From the NCBI GenBank assembly GCA_019096065.1, contig JAGUCH010000008.1, positions 129,001 to 193,000 on the forward strand: a stretch of DNA of 64,000 bases, given 5' to 3'. Made by a program: the position numbers and the translations under genes. The stretch is from Paracyclopina nana (taxonomy: Eukaryota > Arthropoda > Copepoda > Cyclopoida > Cyclopettidae). The notes below the pieces were generated by a model that was given only the letters and a program-made list of their open reading frames with translations, was not told the DNA's origin and did not search any database. Positions 10,057 through 21,300 of the stretch are shown piece by piece (position 1 is the stretch's first letter; each line of letters begins with the position of its first letter).

Positions 10057-10969
10057 ATGAGCCGTTTCATTTCAATGTGACATAGGAAAATATCAATGGT
10101 TGTAACGCCACTGAGGCTTTCGCTGTGATGGGAGAAGAGCACCTAATTCCGCCTTTTAAAATGGGACCTAACTTTGCTACTTTCAACTACACATTCACAA
10201 ATACATCCAAGACGAGAATTATAATATTTGGAGTGCTGTTCACTCACCAGGGTTTTCTCATTGTAAGGATCTATGAATAAGCATCGATTTACTTAATGTA
10301 TTTGTAACTTTAGGAGACTGACCATTACACCATTGTGATTAAACCTGAAAGAGTCAGAAGTTTATCGTCATCCACAACAAGTAACTGAATTTATGCTTAC
10401 TTAACTAACTCATGAATTAATTCAATTGTTTGACTCAAAGCTGAAGCAATCAGCACCACTTTGCAGAAGACAACTCAAAAATACGATACTTTAGCAGTAT
10501 GTAATAATACAACGTAATATGATTTAAGTTTAACTGATGTTTTTCTTTCATTAGTCTACCAAGTTGAGAGTTGAATCAATAAGCACTACTATTCGGTCTA
10601 CAACTCAAGATTCTGATTCTTCAATAGTATGTATTTCAATAGTTTCTTGTTTCAAGGCTTACAATCAAATACGATTTGAGTTTAATTACTGAAGTGTTTT
10701 TCTCTCATTAGCTTACCAAATTAGGAGGTACTGATGGAGTTGTCATAGGGATTGTCATCATTTGCTTCATTGGACTCCTGATTTTCTTTTGTTACCAAAG
10801 AAAGCAAAATAAGGATGTTGAGAGTGGATCTATGCCCAAAGAAAACAAAGTAAAACTTGCTGGAGATAATGAGGATCAACATTTCCTCAAGAGAGTCTCA
10901 AGTACAGAAATTATTGATGCTTTTATTTTGCACCCAGACAATGAACATAAAATAAAAGCGTATAGTTAA
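10057..10969 (+). pseudogene. Glycoprotein family copy A, lacking exon 1 and with a nonsense codon
   Basis: Exons homologous to copies B and C lie at 10057-10262, 10314-10380, 10447-10496, 10555-10626 and 10712-10969, all with GT-AG borders and matching phases. The first-exon signal peptide seen in B and C is absent; similarity to the intron starts only near 10031, after tandem repeats. In exon 2 the conserved TGG codon (VTW) is TAG at 10083-10085. The last exon encodes a transmembrane helix (GVVIGIVIICFIGLLIFF) and a charged tail of about 50 residues. The intact splice sites suggest recent loss. A single sequencing error could explain the stop codon but not the missing exon. Confidence 0.75.
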
Positions 10970-10972
10970 AAA

Positions 10973-12096
10973 ATGTTGCAAAAGATAATTATATCTATTT
11001 ATATATGTAAACAATTTATAAAACAAGCTAATAAAATAGCTGAGCAAATTTTGTAAAGTAAAAATCGAGTGGCAACTTTGCGGGCTCGAGCTTGCGAGAG
11101 CCAAGTAATGCTACGAGATTTTTACTTTGTAAAATGAGCTCAGACATTCTGTAAGCTTGTTTTATAATTTGTTTACATATATATACGATTTTATATGATG
11201 GAAAGTAATTTTCAAAGGTTAATGAAGTTACCAGACCAGGCAATCTAGACTTAGCACCTGATCCATTACGTTGAAAGCTTGGGCTGAGAGGCCCTCAGCA
11301 GGGCCAGACTAGGGGAAAGCGTGAATCAAGCAATTCAAAATTGGGCAGTGGGAATTTGGCACTTTATGGAGCTAACAGATGTGTTAGATCAAGTTTTGTC
11401 TGGTATCTCTGTAGAGACGCTGCTCCTCGGTTATGCTTAGCTCAGCTTAGAAGAAGAATAAAAAGGAATTCTAACAACTATTATTTCTATCTGTATTGGT
11501 AGCTCAGTCAGTAGAGCGTTGGACTCCTAATCTAGATGATCAGGGTTCGATCCCCATGCAAGGCATTTTTTCTCCTTTTTTCTGCAATGGGATTTACTTC
11601 TTGGACAATATCTGGTCAAACAGAGGAGCAACACACCTTATAATAGTATTTTACTTGCTGCTTTTTGGGACTGAGTAGTAAGTAAAAATTGCCCTAGGTG
11701 AGTAAATGAAACCAAGCCGAATCTTGAACCGAGCGAAGCAAGGGGAATAGTGAGGCGAGGTTTTATTTTACTCACCGAGGGCATTATTTACGTTACCTTC
11801 GAAGTCCCGAGAAGCAGCAAGTCAAATTTTATTAACTGTGACCGATTTTCCGAGCGAAATGAACTTGCCGGAATGCCATGTTGTGACGTCACGGGGTTTG
11901 CAAAAAGCTGACACGATCGGCAAAGTGAATTTACTCGCGAGTAAAACCGGTTACAGTTAGTAAAATACTTTATAATGTGTGTCACTTGATAAAGTAAAAC
12001 GTCAGAGCCTTTATATATGTGTAGTTATATGAACTGAGACGAATTGGTAAACTGAATTATACATGCGAAAATTACTTTCCATCATATAAAACGAAT
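10973..12096 (+). mobile_element. Repeat family R1, copy 2, interrupted by a small insertion
   Basis: It matches the 46033-46827 copy from the palindromic module (10980-11190) through the tRNA-Arg(CCT)-like unit (about 11496-11568; loop CTCCTAA, B box GGTTCGATCCC) to the tail ending ATGCGAAAATTACTTTCC. The match is split by about 300 bases at 11652-11955. The element lies between glycoprotein copies A and B. Confidence 0.75.
11652..11957. mobile_element. MITE-like insertion inside R1 copy 2
   Basis: Copy 3 reads CACCTTATAAAATACTTT without a break, while here about 300 bases start GTATTTTACTTGCTGC and end GTTAGTAAAATAC, giving terminal inverted repeats GTATTTTACT. Inside, GGGACT..GTGAGTAAA and TTTACTCACCGAGGGC make an inner inverted pair. 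A diverged relative of its right end lies at about 47870-47912. Confidence 0.6.
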
Positions 12097-12190
12097 AAAG
12101 ATGTCAAGACTAATCTTCATTAGATACTCAGATTATTCTAATATTTTTTATATCAGTCTTTGTTTTTGCTCATCAGTGAGACATTCAAAA

Positions 12191-12923
12191 ATGCATAATT
12201 TGTCCTTACTCGTGGCCTTTTTTATTGGTTTAACTGGAGGGCTTACGAGCCGATTCATACCAGAAGCCCATTTTGAAAATCTGCCAAATGTTGCTTACAT
12301 CAGTAAGTGGCTCAATCCTATTACTCAAAAGAAAGTTGATCAAAAAATTACTCTTAGATGAGCCGTTTCAATTCAATGTCACATGGGAAGAGATCAATGG
12401 TTGTAATGCCACTGAGGCTTTCGCTGAAATGGGAGAAGAACACCTAATTCTGCCTTTTAAAATGGGGCCTAACTTTGCTACTTTCAACTACACATTCGCA
12501 AATACATCCAAGACTAGAATTGGAGTATTGTTCACTCACCAGGGTTTTCTCATTGTAAGGATCAATGAATAAGTTTCAATTTACTTTATGTATTTGTATC
12601 TTTAGGAGACTGGCCATTCCACCATTGTGATTGAACCAGCAAGAGCCAGAAGTCCTTCGTCATCCACAACAAGTAACTCATAGTATGCTTACTTAACTTG
12701 CGCATAAATTAATACAAAAAATCCTTGTTTGACATAGCAATCAGCACCACTTTGCTGAAAACAACTCGAAAATACAATATATCAGCAGTATGTATTACAA
12801 TTTTATAAGATTTAAGTTTAGCTGATTTTTTTTTATTAGTGTACCAAGTTGATACCCGAACCAGCACTAATATGGGGTCTACAACTCATGATTTTGATTC
12901 TTCAGAAGTACATATTTCAGTAG
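12191..12923 (+). CDS. Glycoprotein family copy B, secreted form with remodelled C terminus
   Basis: Exons 12191-12302, 12358-12554, 12606-12672, 12738-12787 and 12840-12923 join to 169 residues. Residues 1-20 are a signal peptide (LSLLVAFFIGLTGGL core). The ectodomain carries N-glycosylation sites NVTW, NATE, NYTF and NTSK and is followed by a Ser/Thr-rich stalk. Relative to copies A and C, exon 5 has lost four bases (after GAACCA), which changes its frame. Read through, it encodes WGLQLMILILQKYIFQ and stops at TAG. The transmembrane exon of A and C is missing; a repeat starts at about 12938. The family is not one I recognise. The gene may be a decaying copy, or the new hydrophobic tail may anchor it. 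Confidence 0.6.
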
Positions 12924-12937
12924 TTTCTTGACAATTT

Positions 12938-13300
12938 AAATGAAACACTTGGGAGTTGGCCTCAAAATCTAGTTTTGTATTGATGAGTCGCGCCACTTTT
13001 TTGGGGCGAATAATTACTTTTATTTGTCATATCCTTAGTATCAGGACTTTAACATATTGACATTATTACATATTTAAAACCATTTGATCTTTTTGATCCT
13101 TTAAACAATTAATGACACTAATTTGCTTGTGTTTTATTTCAAACTTCTACACGAGTCGCAAAACCGCATTGACTCAGTTTTTTTCTCTGGTAATGTCAGC
13201 TGAAAATCCCAAATGTTGCCCTTAAAGGTCGCTGGGATCGCCCTACATCAATGTAATTGTTATGATACCAATGTGTATTACGCGTGCTCAGCGGAACTAC
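12938..13300 (+). repeat. Dispersed repeat family R3, short copy
   Basis: It starts AACACTTGGGAGTTGG and ends near AATGTGTATTACG. The 31563-32455 copy starts and ends in the same way and shares ACTCAGTTTTTTTCTC and a CGCTGGGATCGC-type stretch. No inverted termini or coding frame were found. It replaces the end of glycoprotein copy B. Confidence 0.65.
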
Positions 13301-13927
13301 CTTACAATGGCGCCATCTAGCGGGATAAAAAGTAAGCTCTTATTTTTCATCTCATCAATATCATTGTCTGCGCCTTGCCACAGTGGACTAGCTCGAATCG
13401 AATCGTTCATTTTGACATAATTACAGCTAATAATTAGCTTTTTCTTAACTATGTATAAAAAATAACACTGTGCGCTATTTGTCTACTCTTAATTATCTTT
13501 TATAAGAATAATTAAATGTCAAGGCTTAATCACTAGTTCAAGCATGCAAGTGGAAAGATCTAGAATCATGTTTGGCTACCTCGAAAAAAAAGCCAAAAAT
13601 AGCCACATTTTGCATGGTAATATTAATTATAATGAGTTTGCCAATATTGTCATTGTTTTGCAGGCTTAAAATGCTGATTCACAAGCTTCCACTCGGAAAA
13701 TACATCTCGGGATCAAGCAGTGATTTGGGTTTTTTGATGTTATACATGAGCCCCATAAAAAATGCCTTGAATCGCAAGACCAAGACACTTCAAGAAACTT
13801 CAAGAAACTTCTGCCTTATCTAATTCTTGTGAGTCATATACATATTGCATCATAAATCTTAAACGTATTGAACTCGAAAGCTGCTTTCTTTGTCATCATG
13901 GCAATTAATGGTGGAAGCACGTTAAAA
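13301..13927. other. Intergenic region upstream of copy C
   Basis: It contains a CTCF-like motif (CCGCTAGATGGCGC on the minus strand, 13310-13323) and CACAGTGGACTA at about 13380. A frame at 13572-13823 has no support as a gene. Confidence 0.4.
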
Positions 13928-15317
13928 ATGCAAATCGTATTGCTCCTTGCCTTTTTCATTGGTTTAACGGAAGGGCTTACAAGCCAATCCATACCAGAAG
14001 CCCATTTTGAAAATCTGCCAAATGTTGCCTACATCAGTAAGTAGCTAAATCAAAGTACGAATTATAAACTTGATCCAAAACTTACTCTCAGATGAGTCGT
14101 TCCAATTCAATGTGACATGGGAAGAGATCAATGGTGATTATGTCAATGAGAATGAGACTTTCGCTCAAATGGAGGTAGAAGAGCACCTAATTGAGCCTTA
14201 TATAATGGGACCCAACTTTGCCACTTTCAACTACACATTCACAAATACATCCAAGCCTAAAATTGGAGTATTTGGATTTATGGTCACTCACAAGGGTTTA
14301 CACATGGTAAGGATCAATGAATAAGTATCGATTTACTTTATGTATTTGTATCTTTAGGAGACTGGCCATTACACCATTGTGATTAAACCTGAAAGAGTCA
14401 GAAGTGTTTCATCATCCACGACAAGTTAGTATCCAATTAATTAATGAGCTTAAATTATGTGCTAATAATTGATTATTTTAGTTCTAGCCGAGCCAATTAG
14501 CACCACTATGCCGACAACAACTCAATATTTTGATTCCTCACAAGTATGTATAACAATAGGTGGATCCCACAAAATTAGGCAGCTAAGCTTAAGGAAAAGC
14601 AAAGTAACTTTGATTGCGAATCTCTCAGCAACTTCTCAATTGATTCGAACCAAAATTGGTAGGATTCATCAGAGTTGCCTTATAATTGTTCATGCCTAAT
14701 TCAGTCCAAATCCGAGGTCGCATGCAAAAGATTGGTTTTAAGCAAAGCAAAGCTGGGTTAAGCAAAGGGAAATTGGGTACCACTTAGCAGCCTCGGATTT
14801 GCACTAAATTTGACAGCAACAATTATACGGCAACTCTGATGAATCCTACCAATTTTGGTTCGAATCAGCTGAGAAGTTGCTGAGAAATATGCAATCAAAG
14901 TTACCTTGCTTTTGCTTAAGCTTAGCTGGCTATGTTGTGGGATCCACCTAATGGAATATGATTTAATTTTGTTTGATGTGGTTTTTTTTTCAAGTCTACC
15001 AAGTTGGGAGTTGAACCAATTAGCACCACTATGCCGACTACAGCTCAAGATTCTTCAGAAGTACGTATTTCAGTAGCTTCTTGCTTCAAGGTGTACATTA
15101 AAGTATTTTTTAGTCCTCCACCAATATTGGACTTGCTATTGGAGTTCCCATTACTGTTGTGGTATTGATTGTTGCTGGTTTGGTTGTGATTTACTATCGC
15201 AAAAAATCCAAGGAAAGTCAAGAGACCGGTAATCGAAGCAATGAAAATGGGAGTGCTGAAGAAAAGAATCCTTTTATCAAAAGGCTCTTTTCTGCCAAGA
15301 AGAATTGGACTGATTGA
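13928..15317 (+). CDS. Glycoprotein family copy C, complete type I membrane protein
   Basis: Six exons, 13928-14036, 14092-14306, 14358-14424, 14482-14543, 14995-15060 and 15114-15317, join to 240 residues. Layout: signal peptide (IVLLLAFFIGLTEGL), short linker, an ectodomain of about 90 residues with sites NVTW, NETF, NYTF and NTSK, two short Thr/Ser/Pro exons (4 and 5), a transmembrane helix (GVPITVVVLIVAGLVVIYY), and a basic then acidic cytosolic tail. An in-frame ATG 30 bases upstream would only lengthen the N terminus. Exons 5 and 6 start and end in phase 0, so exon 5 can be skipped without loss of frame. AATAAA lies at 15355. The gene converges on the giant gene with 73 bases between stops. 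Function is unknown. A surface or adhesion role is inferred from the layout only. Confidence 0.7.
14559..14948. mobile_element. MITE (390 bp) in intron 4 of copy C, TA target site
   Basis: Ends GGTGGATCCCACA and TGTGGGATCCACC begin imperfect inverted repeats of about 135 bases (shared AAAGTAACTTTGATTGC, GATTCGAACCAAAATTGGT). TA flanks both ends (14557-14558 and 14949-14950). Copies A and B lack it at this position, so it arrived after the duplications. Confidence 0.85.
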
Positions 15318-15390
15318 AACCAGGTTGTAAAGGTGCTTGGTTTAATTCTTCTGCAATAAAAAATAACAAAAAATACAATGCCCATAACTA

Positions 15391-18300
15391 TCACAACGAT
15401 TTCACATTGATCCGGGAGCCAAATTTCTTTCTGTTTCGCCTGGACTGCAAAAACTTCATCCAAGCTGAACCGGTTTCGTCTAAGGATTGGCTGGACCTAG
15501 ACTGGGCAATTTGAAAGGCAGGGAAATCCCTTGGGTTCAAGTTCACCCTTCTCCCCAACTTCTTTCGCTCTTGCTTCTCCCTCCTTCCATTTGAGTTGGC
15601 TTCTCTTAGCTTCTCCTGGATGATCCTTAACCTGTCTGATTTGGTTAAACGTTGGGGCAGTTGGGGTATAAAGGTAGGAGCAAGCGTTTCAACCGGAGTC
15701 TCAAAAGTTGTAGCTTCCATAGGAATGAATCTTGCAAAGCTCATGGGCTGCATAGTGACTATGTCATTACTTTGGGGCTGCTCAGTAACGGGTACAAAGT
15801 TGTCTGATGGTTTGTAAGTGGACAGCTCTTCAACCTCAAAGTTTGACTCATCGACTCTTACGGTGGACTCTTCAACTCCCAAGGCGGATTGTTCGGGAAC
15901 CAAGTTTGCCTGCTCAATGTCAAGGTTCGGATTGACCTCTTTTGAGGCTGGCTCATCCATCATCAAATTCTGAAAGGTCCCCAAGACCAGCTCTGGTCTC
16001 TGATCGTTGAGAACTATTCTTGGGTCTGCATCAGGGATGGACTCGAGATTGGATTGCAACAGTTTAGCAGGAGCGATTTGCCTTATGGAGACACCCTCAA
16101 AGAGCTCCAGTTGTTCTTTTACTGCTTTTCCTTTCCTGGTGGTGATGACAGGTGGAGGAGTTGTCGTGGTAGGATCTGCAGGGACTGGCGTAACCTCTTC
16201 TATGGCTCTAGCTAATGGTAGCTCAGTTGCTGAAGGTTCGTCTGATGAAACCCTCGGAGACTCAAAGCTACTCCTAGGATCCGGTCTCACTGGGTTCTGA
16301 TCGAAATGGAAGGTGAACCTGTGCCTTGCTGCCTCGGTTGTGGCTCTTACTTCTGGATTCTCCTCGGTGACAGCTTCTTCGCTTGTGTCAGCATACTCTT
16401 CATATTCCTCTTCGTATGACTCTACTCCATTGCCTTCATAGTCTTCATCGGGTAAAGTTTCGATGGAGTCAACAAGAATAGCATTTTGCAAAGATTTATC
16501 AGCTTCAGGGAGAGGGGCCTGTGTGCCAAGATTGAACGAAAACTCAGGCTTGAATGTGGTGACTTCTGGAGGGGCATAATCTGCTTCTGGAGACAAGGTA
16601 GGATCCACAGCCACTTTTTGTATTTCAAAGGGATCCTGAACATCCTGACCTTCCAACTGTATTTCCTCTAGTGTTTCCTGGATAACTTCCTGAATTTCCT
16701 GAGCATTGCTCAGGATTTCTTGGACTTCTTCAGTCTCTGGCTCTGGTGTAGTTGTAGTGGATGTTTCAGTCTCTTCAGTGGTAATGCCAAGTTCAGAAAT
16801 GGGAATTTTCACCCTAGAAAGGCCTGTAAGAAAAAATGAAAGAATCAGCATAAAACTGAATGGTAAGTCAGATCATGCATACCAAAGCTGTCCAGGCTAT
16901 TTTCCCCAACAAATTCTTGGTTTCTGTAAGTCTCTTGAATACTGTTCTCAACTACACCTGCCAAGAAAGGTCTCTTCGCAGTCTCCACCAAGTGAGGGCC
17001 CAAAAGGATGTTGGTTTTGTTGTCAGCCAGAGCCTGCTTTGCTTGCAACTCCTGCTTGATTTTGGAAGCAACTTCATTCTTCATTGGATGGTCAATCGTT
17101 TCAACCAGCATGTCCAACACAGTCTCTTTAAGAGCTTTCTCATTCCTGAGGAGCTTGTTTGGTATCGACATGGTGGCTTTAGAAGGAGCATCATTGGCAA
17201 AATGTTCAATTTTGATGATGCTGGCAGTTCCAGTTGATGGAGTTGGCACCGATGTAGTGACTTGAGTTGTAAGAGGTAACTCTGTGGTAGTCAAGGTTGG
17301 AAACAAGGAAGCGAAAGGCCTGAAGGGTTGTCTATCATCGTTTGATATGGGTGCCTCAGTTGGCATTGGTGTCACAACAGCTTGAATTCCATTATTGATT
17401 GGCTTGACTAGATTTGAATGCCCAAGAGGATTCAACCTTACTCCAGACAACAAGCTTCTCAATGTTTCCTCTGGGAGCTCAGCAACCAAGTTTCGAAGGT
17501 CAATTTCTTCGGTATCTTGAGGTGGTGTTGCAGTGGTGGTGGTTGTTGATGTAGTTGTGGCAATTGTTGTTGTAGTAGGAGAAGTTGGTGGTCTTGTGGG
17601 CCTTGTTCTTGGAGCTGAAGTAGGCGTTACACCTCCAGACAAAAGGTTGTTAATTAATGGCACTTGGGTTGGACCTTGAGCAAATGGAACTTGAACCAAC
17701 TGTGGGGGTGAGCCAGGGTTGTTAATCAGCAAATAGATTGGTTGTCCTGGTTGTGGATGTTGAACAATCTCTTGGACCCCCTGAGGAACATCTTCAGGTG
17801 CAAATGCAGGTGTTGGTGGCACAATAGGAAGCTCTGGAACTGCAGGAACAGTTCCTGGGTATGTTGTGGTTTCAGGCTGAAGGGTAAAAAGTGGTACATC
17901 TGCAGCTGGGGTGGAGACTTGAATCAACACTGGTTGAAGTGTAGGCTTTACTACTGGAACGATTGGAGGAGGCGGTGGTCTTGTCGGTGCTTTGGTTGTC
18001 GGTGGAGCAGTTCTTGGTGTTAGTAAGTAGGGAGCAGGTGTTGAGACATAGACAGGGCTGCCATGTTTGTCCAGAGCAACATTAATGCTCAAGGGGCTGG
18101 AAAAGTGTTTTGGCACAACACCATCAGAGGCAAAAGCTTTAGGACTGACTAGAGGGGCAAATACATCAGGTAGATGACCATGTTTAAATGGAGGACCGTA
18201 GTGATCCCCCACATGTGATAGAGCCTCGACATAATCCTCAGCGATGTGGTATTCTGGCTTATATCGATAATCCCCTTCATGTGGAGCAATGTGGTGCTCT

Positions 18301-21300
18301 GGTTCATGGTGATGAATGACTTCTGGAGGTGGACCATAGTGGTCAGCAATGTGGTGTACTGGCTCATGGTGATAACTGTTTTCTGGAGGTGGGCCGTTGT
18401 GATCTGTAAGGTGGTGCAGAGGTTGATGGTGAATCACATCTGGTGGTGGACTGTGATGGTCAGATATATGCTCAATCTCTGGAGGTGCACCATAGCCATG
18501 ACTTATATGGTGTTCAAGGTGGTGAACTTCTAAAGGTGGACCATAACTCTCAGAGATGGGATGCACTTCTGGTGGAGGCCCATAGCTCTCAGAGATGTGG
18601 TGTGGAAGGTGGGGAACTTCTGGTGGAGGCCCATAGCCGCTAGTTACTGGGATTATTCGGTGCTCATCATCGAAATGACCTAGGATGTCCTGATCATGTA
18701 CTATATGGGTAAGATGTATTGGGGGTAAAGGGGTTTGCACTGGCTGCAACACAACCTCCTCAACGGGGTGGTTTGTGTGAACAATATGGGGCTTTGGGTG
18801 TCCAGGAACTGGAGTGGAGAATTCGAAATGGTGTGGGTGCCCTGGACCATGGTGAGAGGGAGTTGGAGTCGAAAATGTGAAGTAAGATCCGGATGTTTTA
18901 ATCGGGTGGATTTCATGTCCAGAGGGATTTGGAGGAACATCAGCAAGACCACCTGCATAATCAGATAGATGTCATTGAAGGAAATAAACTTTAGATTGAT
19001 GGGTTACCATTTAGTGGATCAAGATGATCAGGTGAGAGGTCTGAGATTGGATCTCCTCCATGAGCAATGTTTGCTGGTGGCTCAGCAATTGCAGGAATGG
19101 GCCCTTCTTGCTCATTTAATGATAGAGGATCATGCAAAGGCGCCAAGCTAGGATTGGCCAGTAACAACATGGGCTCATGAGTTGGACCATGAGTTGGACC
19201 ATGAGTTGGACCATGAGTTGGTCCATGAGTTGGACCATGAGTTGGACCATGAGTTGGACCATGAGTTGGACCATGAGTTGGACCATGAGTTGGACCATGA
19301 GTTGGACCATGAGTTGGACCATGAGTTGGACCATGAGTTGGACCATGAGTTGGACCATGAGTTGGACCATGAGTTGGACCATGGGTATGAGCAGGAAGTG
19401 GAACATGAGCTAGACCCTGAGCTGGAGCATGGGTTGGAGCATGAGCTGAAGCATGGATTGGACCATGAGCTGGAGCATGGGATGGACCATGAGTTGGAAC
19501 ATGAGCTAGATCATGAGTTACATCAGGAACATGTTCATGAGTGGGATGATGCAATGGATCTGCATCATGATGGAGTGGTTCAACAACTCCATGTGCAGGG
19601 TCAGGATGTCCCAAATCAACATGATGCGTACCATCCTCTGAATTAACAGAATACACAGTTTCCTTGTCAAGTCCTCCAAGATAGCTGTAAACATAGTATC
19701 TACTTGGGCTTGGCTTAGGTTCATGATGAGGATTAGTCTCATGAGCTGGTCCATGATGCAAGTGAGTAGGCTCATGATGAGCTAAAGCAGGGAGTATCGG
19801 TCCATGGGTTGCAGGCACAACGGTTGGACTGTGATGAATTACAGACGAATAATGATGTCCTCCTTCATGGTGATGGGCTGGTGGAAGAACAACTGGTTCA
19901 TATGTAGGTCCATGATGCTTGCCAGAATGATGGTAAACAGGAGTAGGTGATGCATGATGGCCAAAAGTCCCAGAAGCTGGAAGTGAATGTACTGTTGGTC
20001 CAGGGTAGGTATCATCATGGTGCACAGCATATGGATTTGGGTGGTATGTTCTGAAATAACCAGCATCTCTTTTGGACTCTTCACCTTCCAACTTCTCTAG
20101 ATCATCCTCTAATTCCTTCAGCAGATCTTCTTCTTCCTCAGAAACTTGCTTGCTTTTTCTTCCTCTTTTCACAACTCTCCTTCTTTTTTTGCTATCCTCA
20201 GTGATCTCATTATTTTGATCATCTTCCTTCTCTTCTGGTGCTGATTTTTCTTCCGGTGGAATTGCTACTGTTGGAACAGCTCTTTGTTCAGTTGCAATTG
20301 GCTCATTGATTTCATCTTGTGGTGGGATTTCTGTTACCTTTCCCTCCTTCACCTCATCCTTGAATATTGGCATATCAACATTAAATGCAAGCTCAAAGTC
20401 ATCTAAATTTGATTTGGGCATTGTGAAATTTTTGAACAGGATAGCTTCATCATCTTTTTTGACTGGTTTGATAACCATGTTCCTACCAGAATTGAGTCGT
20501 CCTCTTCTTGGGAAGGTCACCTTCGCAAATGGTCTTCGCTTGGGGAAGAATGGAAACTTCGGCTTATCCTCTTCATCTTCAAGGGCCTCGTTTTCTGAAG
20601 TGGGAACTGTAGGGACAAAGGGAGCTGCCTCTGTTGGTTTTGTGAACCTAGGAACGTTTGTAGGTCTTGTTCGAAGTACTTTGGTAGATCTTGGAGAAGT
20701 GACAAAAAGCTGCTCTTCAATTGGTTCTACCTGGTTGCTATCATGCCCTGGTTTAGGTATCTTAGCTGATCTGAGTTCTTCATTAGCCTCAGACAATGGT
20801 GTCGGTGATGCAATGACAGGAGCCAGAGGGACTTCAGGGGGTAAAGCATCACTAGGCAAGACTGTGGGTGGATCTTCAGGTAATGTATCATCAGTAGGAT
20901 TAGAAGTGCTTTCATTAAGATCTTCTGGCTGTTCTGTGATAGGCTCTTCACCAACTAAAGGGGCTGAGGGCGTTTCAGGGATGGCATCAAAATATTCTTC
21001 ATTGTCAGTCTCGTCAGTTGATTCAGCATCAATTAGATCATCCCTATTCTCTTCTGTCACAATGCTGTTCATGAAGGATGGTTTGAATGCCTTGAATGGT
21101 TTCATACGAGACTTTCCAGGATTGGTCAGATGAGCTGGTGCTCTGGTTGAGCCTAGGAAGTGGATGGGTCCAATACTGGCCGACTCATGAACTGGCTTCC
21201 TTGTTGTGTGCTTCAGAAATATTGAAGCCAAGGATTCTGTTGTGGGAGTTGGAGTAACTGGTTCTGTGACATCCTGGGAGACTTTGGGCTTTCTGCTCCT

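Noticed and set aside
13572-13823. 83-codon frame with a hydrophobic segment as a lost membrane exon of glycoprotein copy B
   Set aside because: It does not align with the transmembrane exons of copies A and C and has no acceptor in the right phase.
20306-21133. 275-codon plus-strand frame opposite the giant gene
   Set aside because: It is an antisense shadow of a long Pro/Glu-rich exon; the minus-strand frame has signal peptide, repeats and splice phases.
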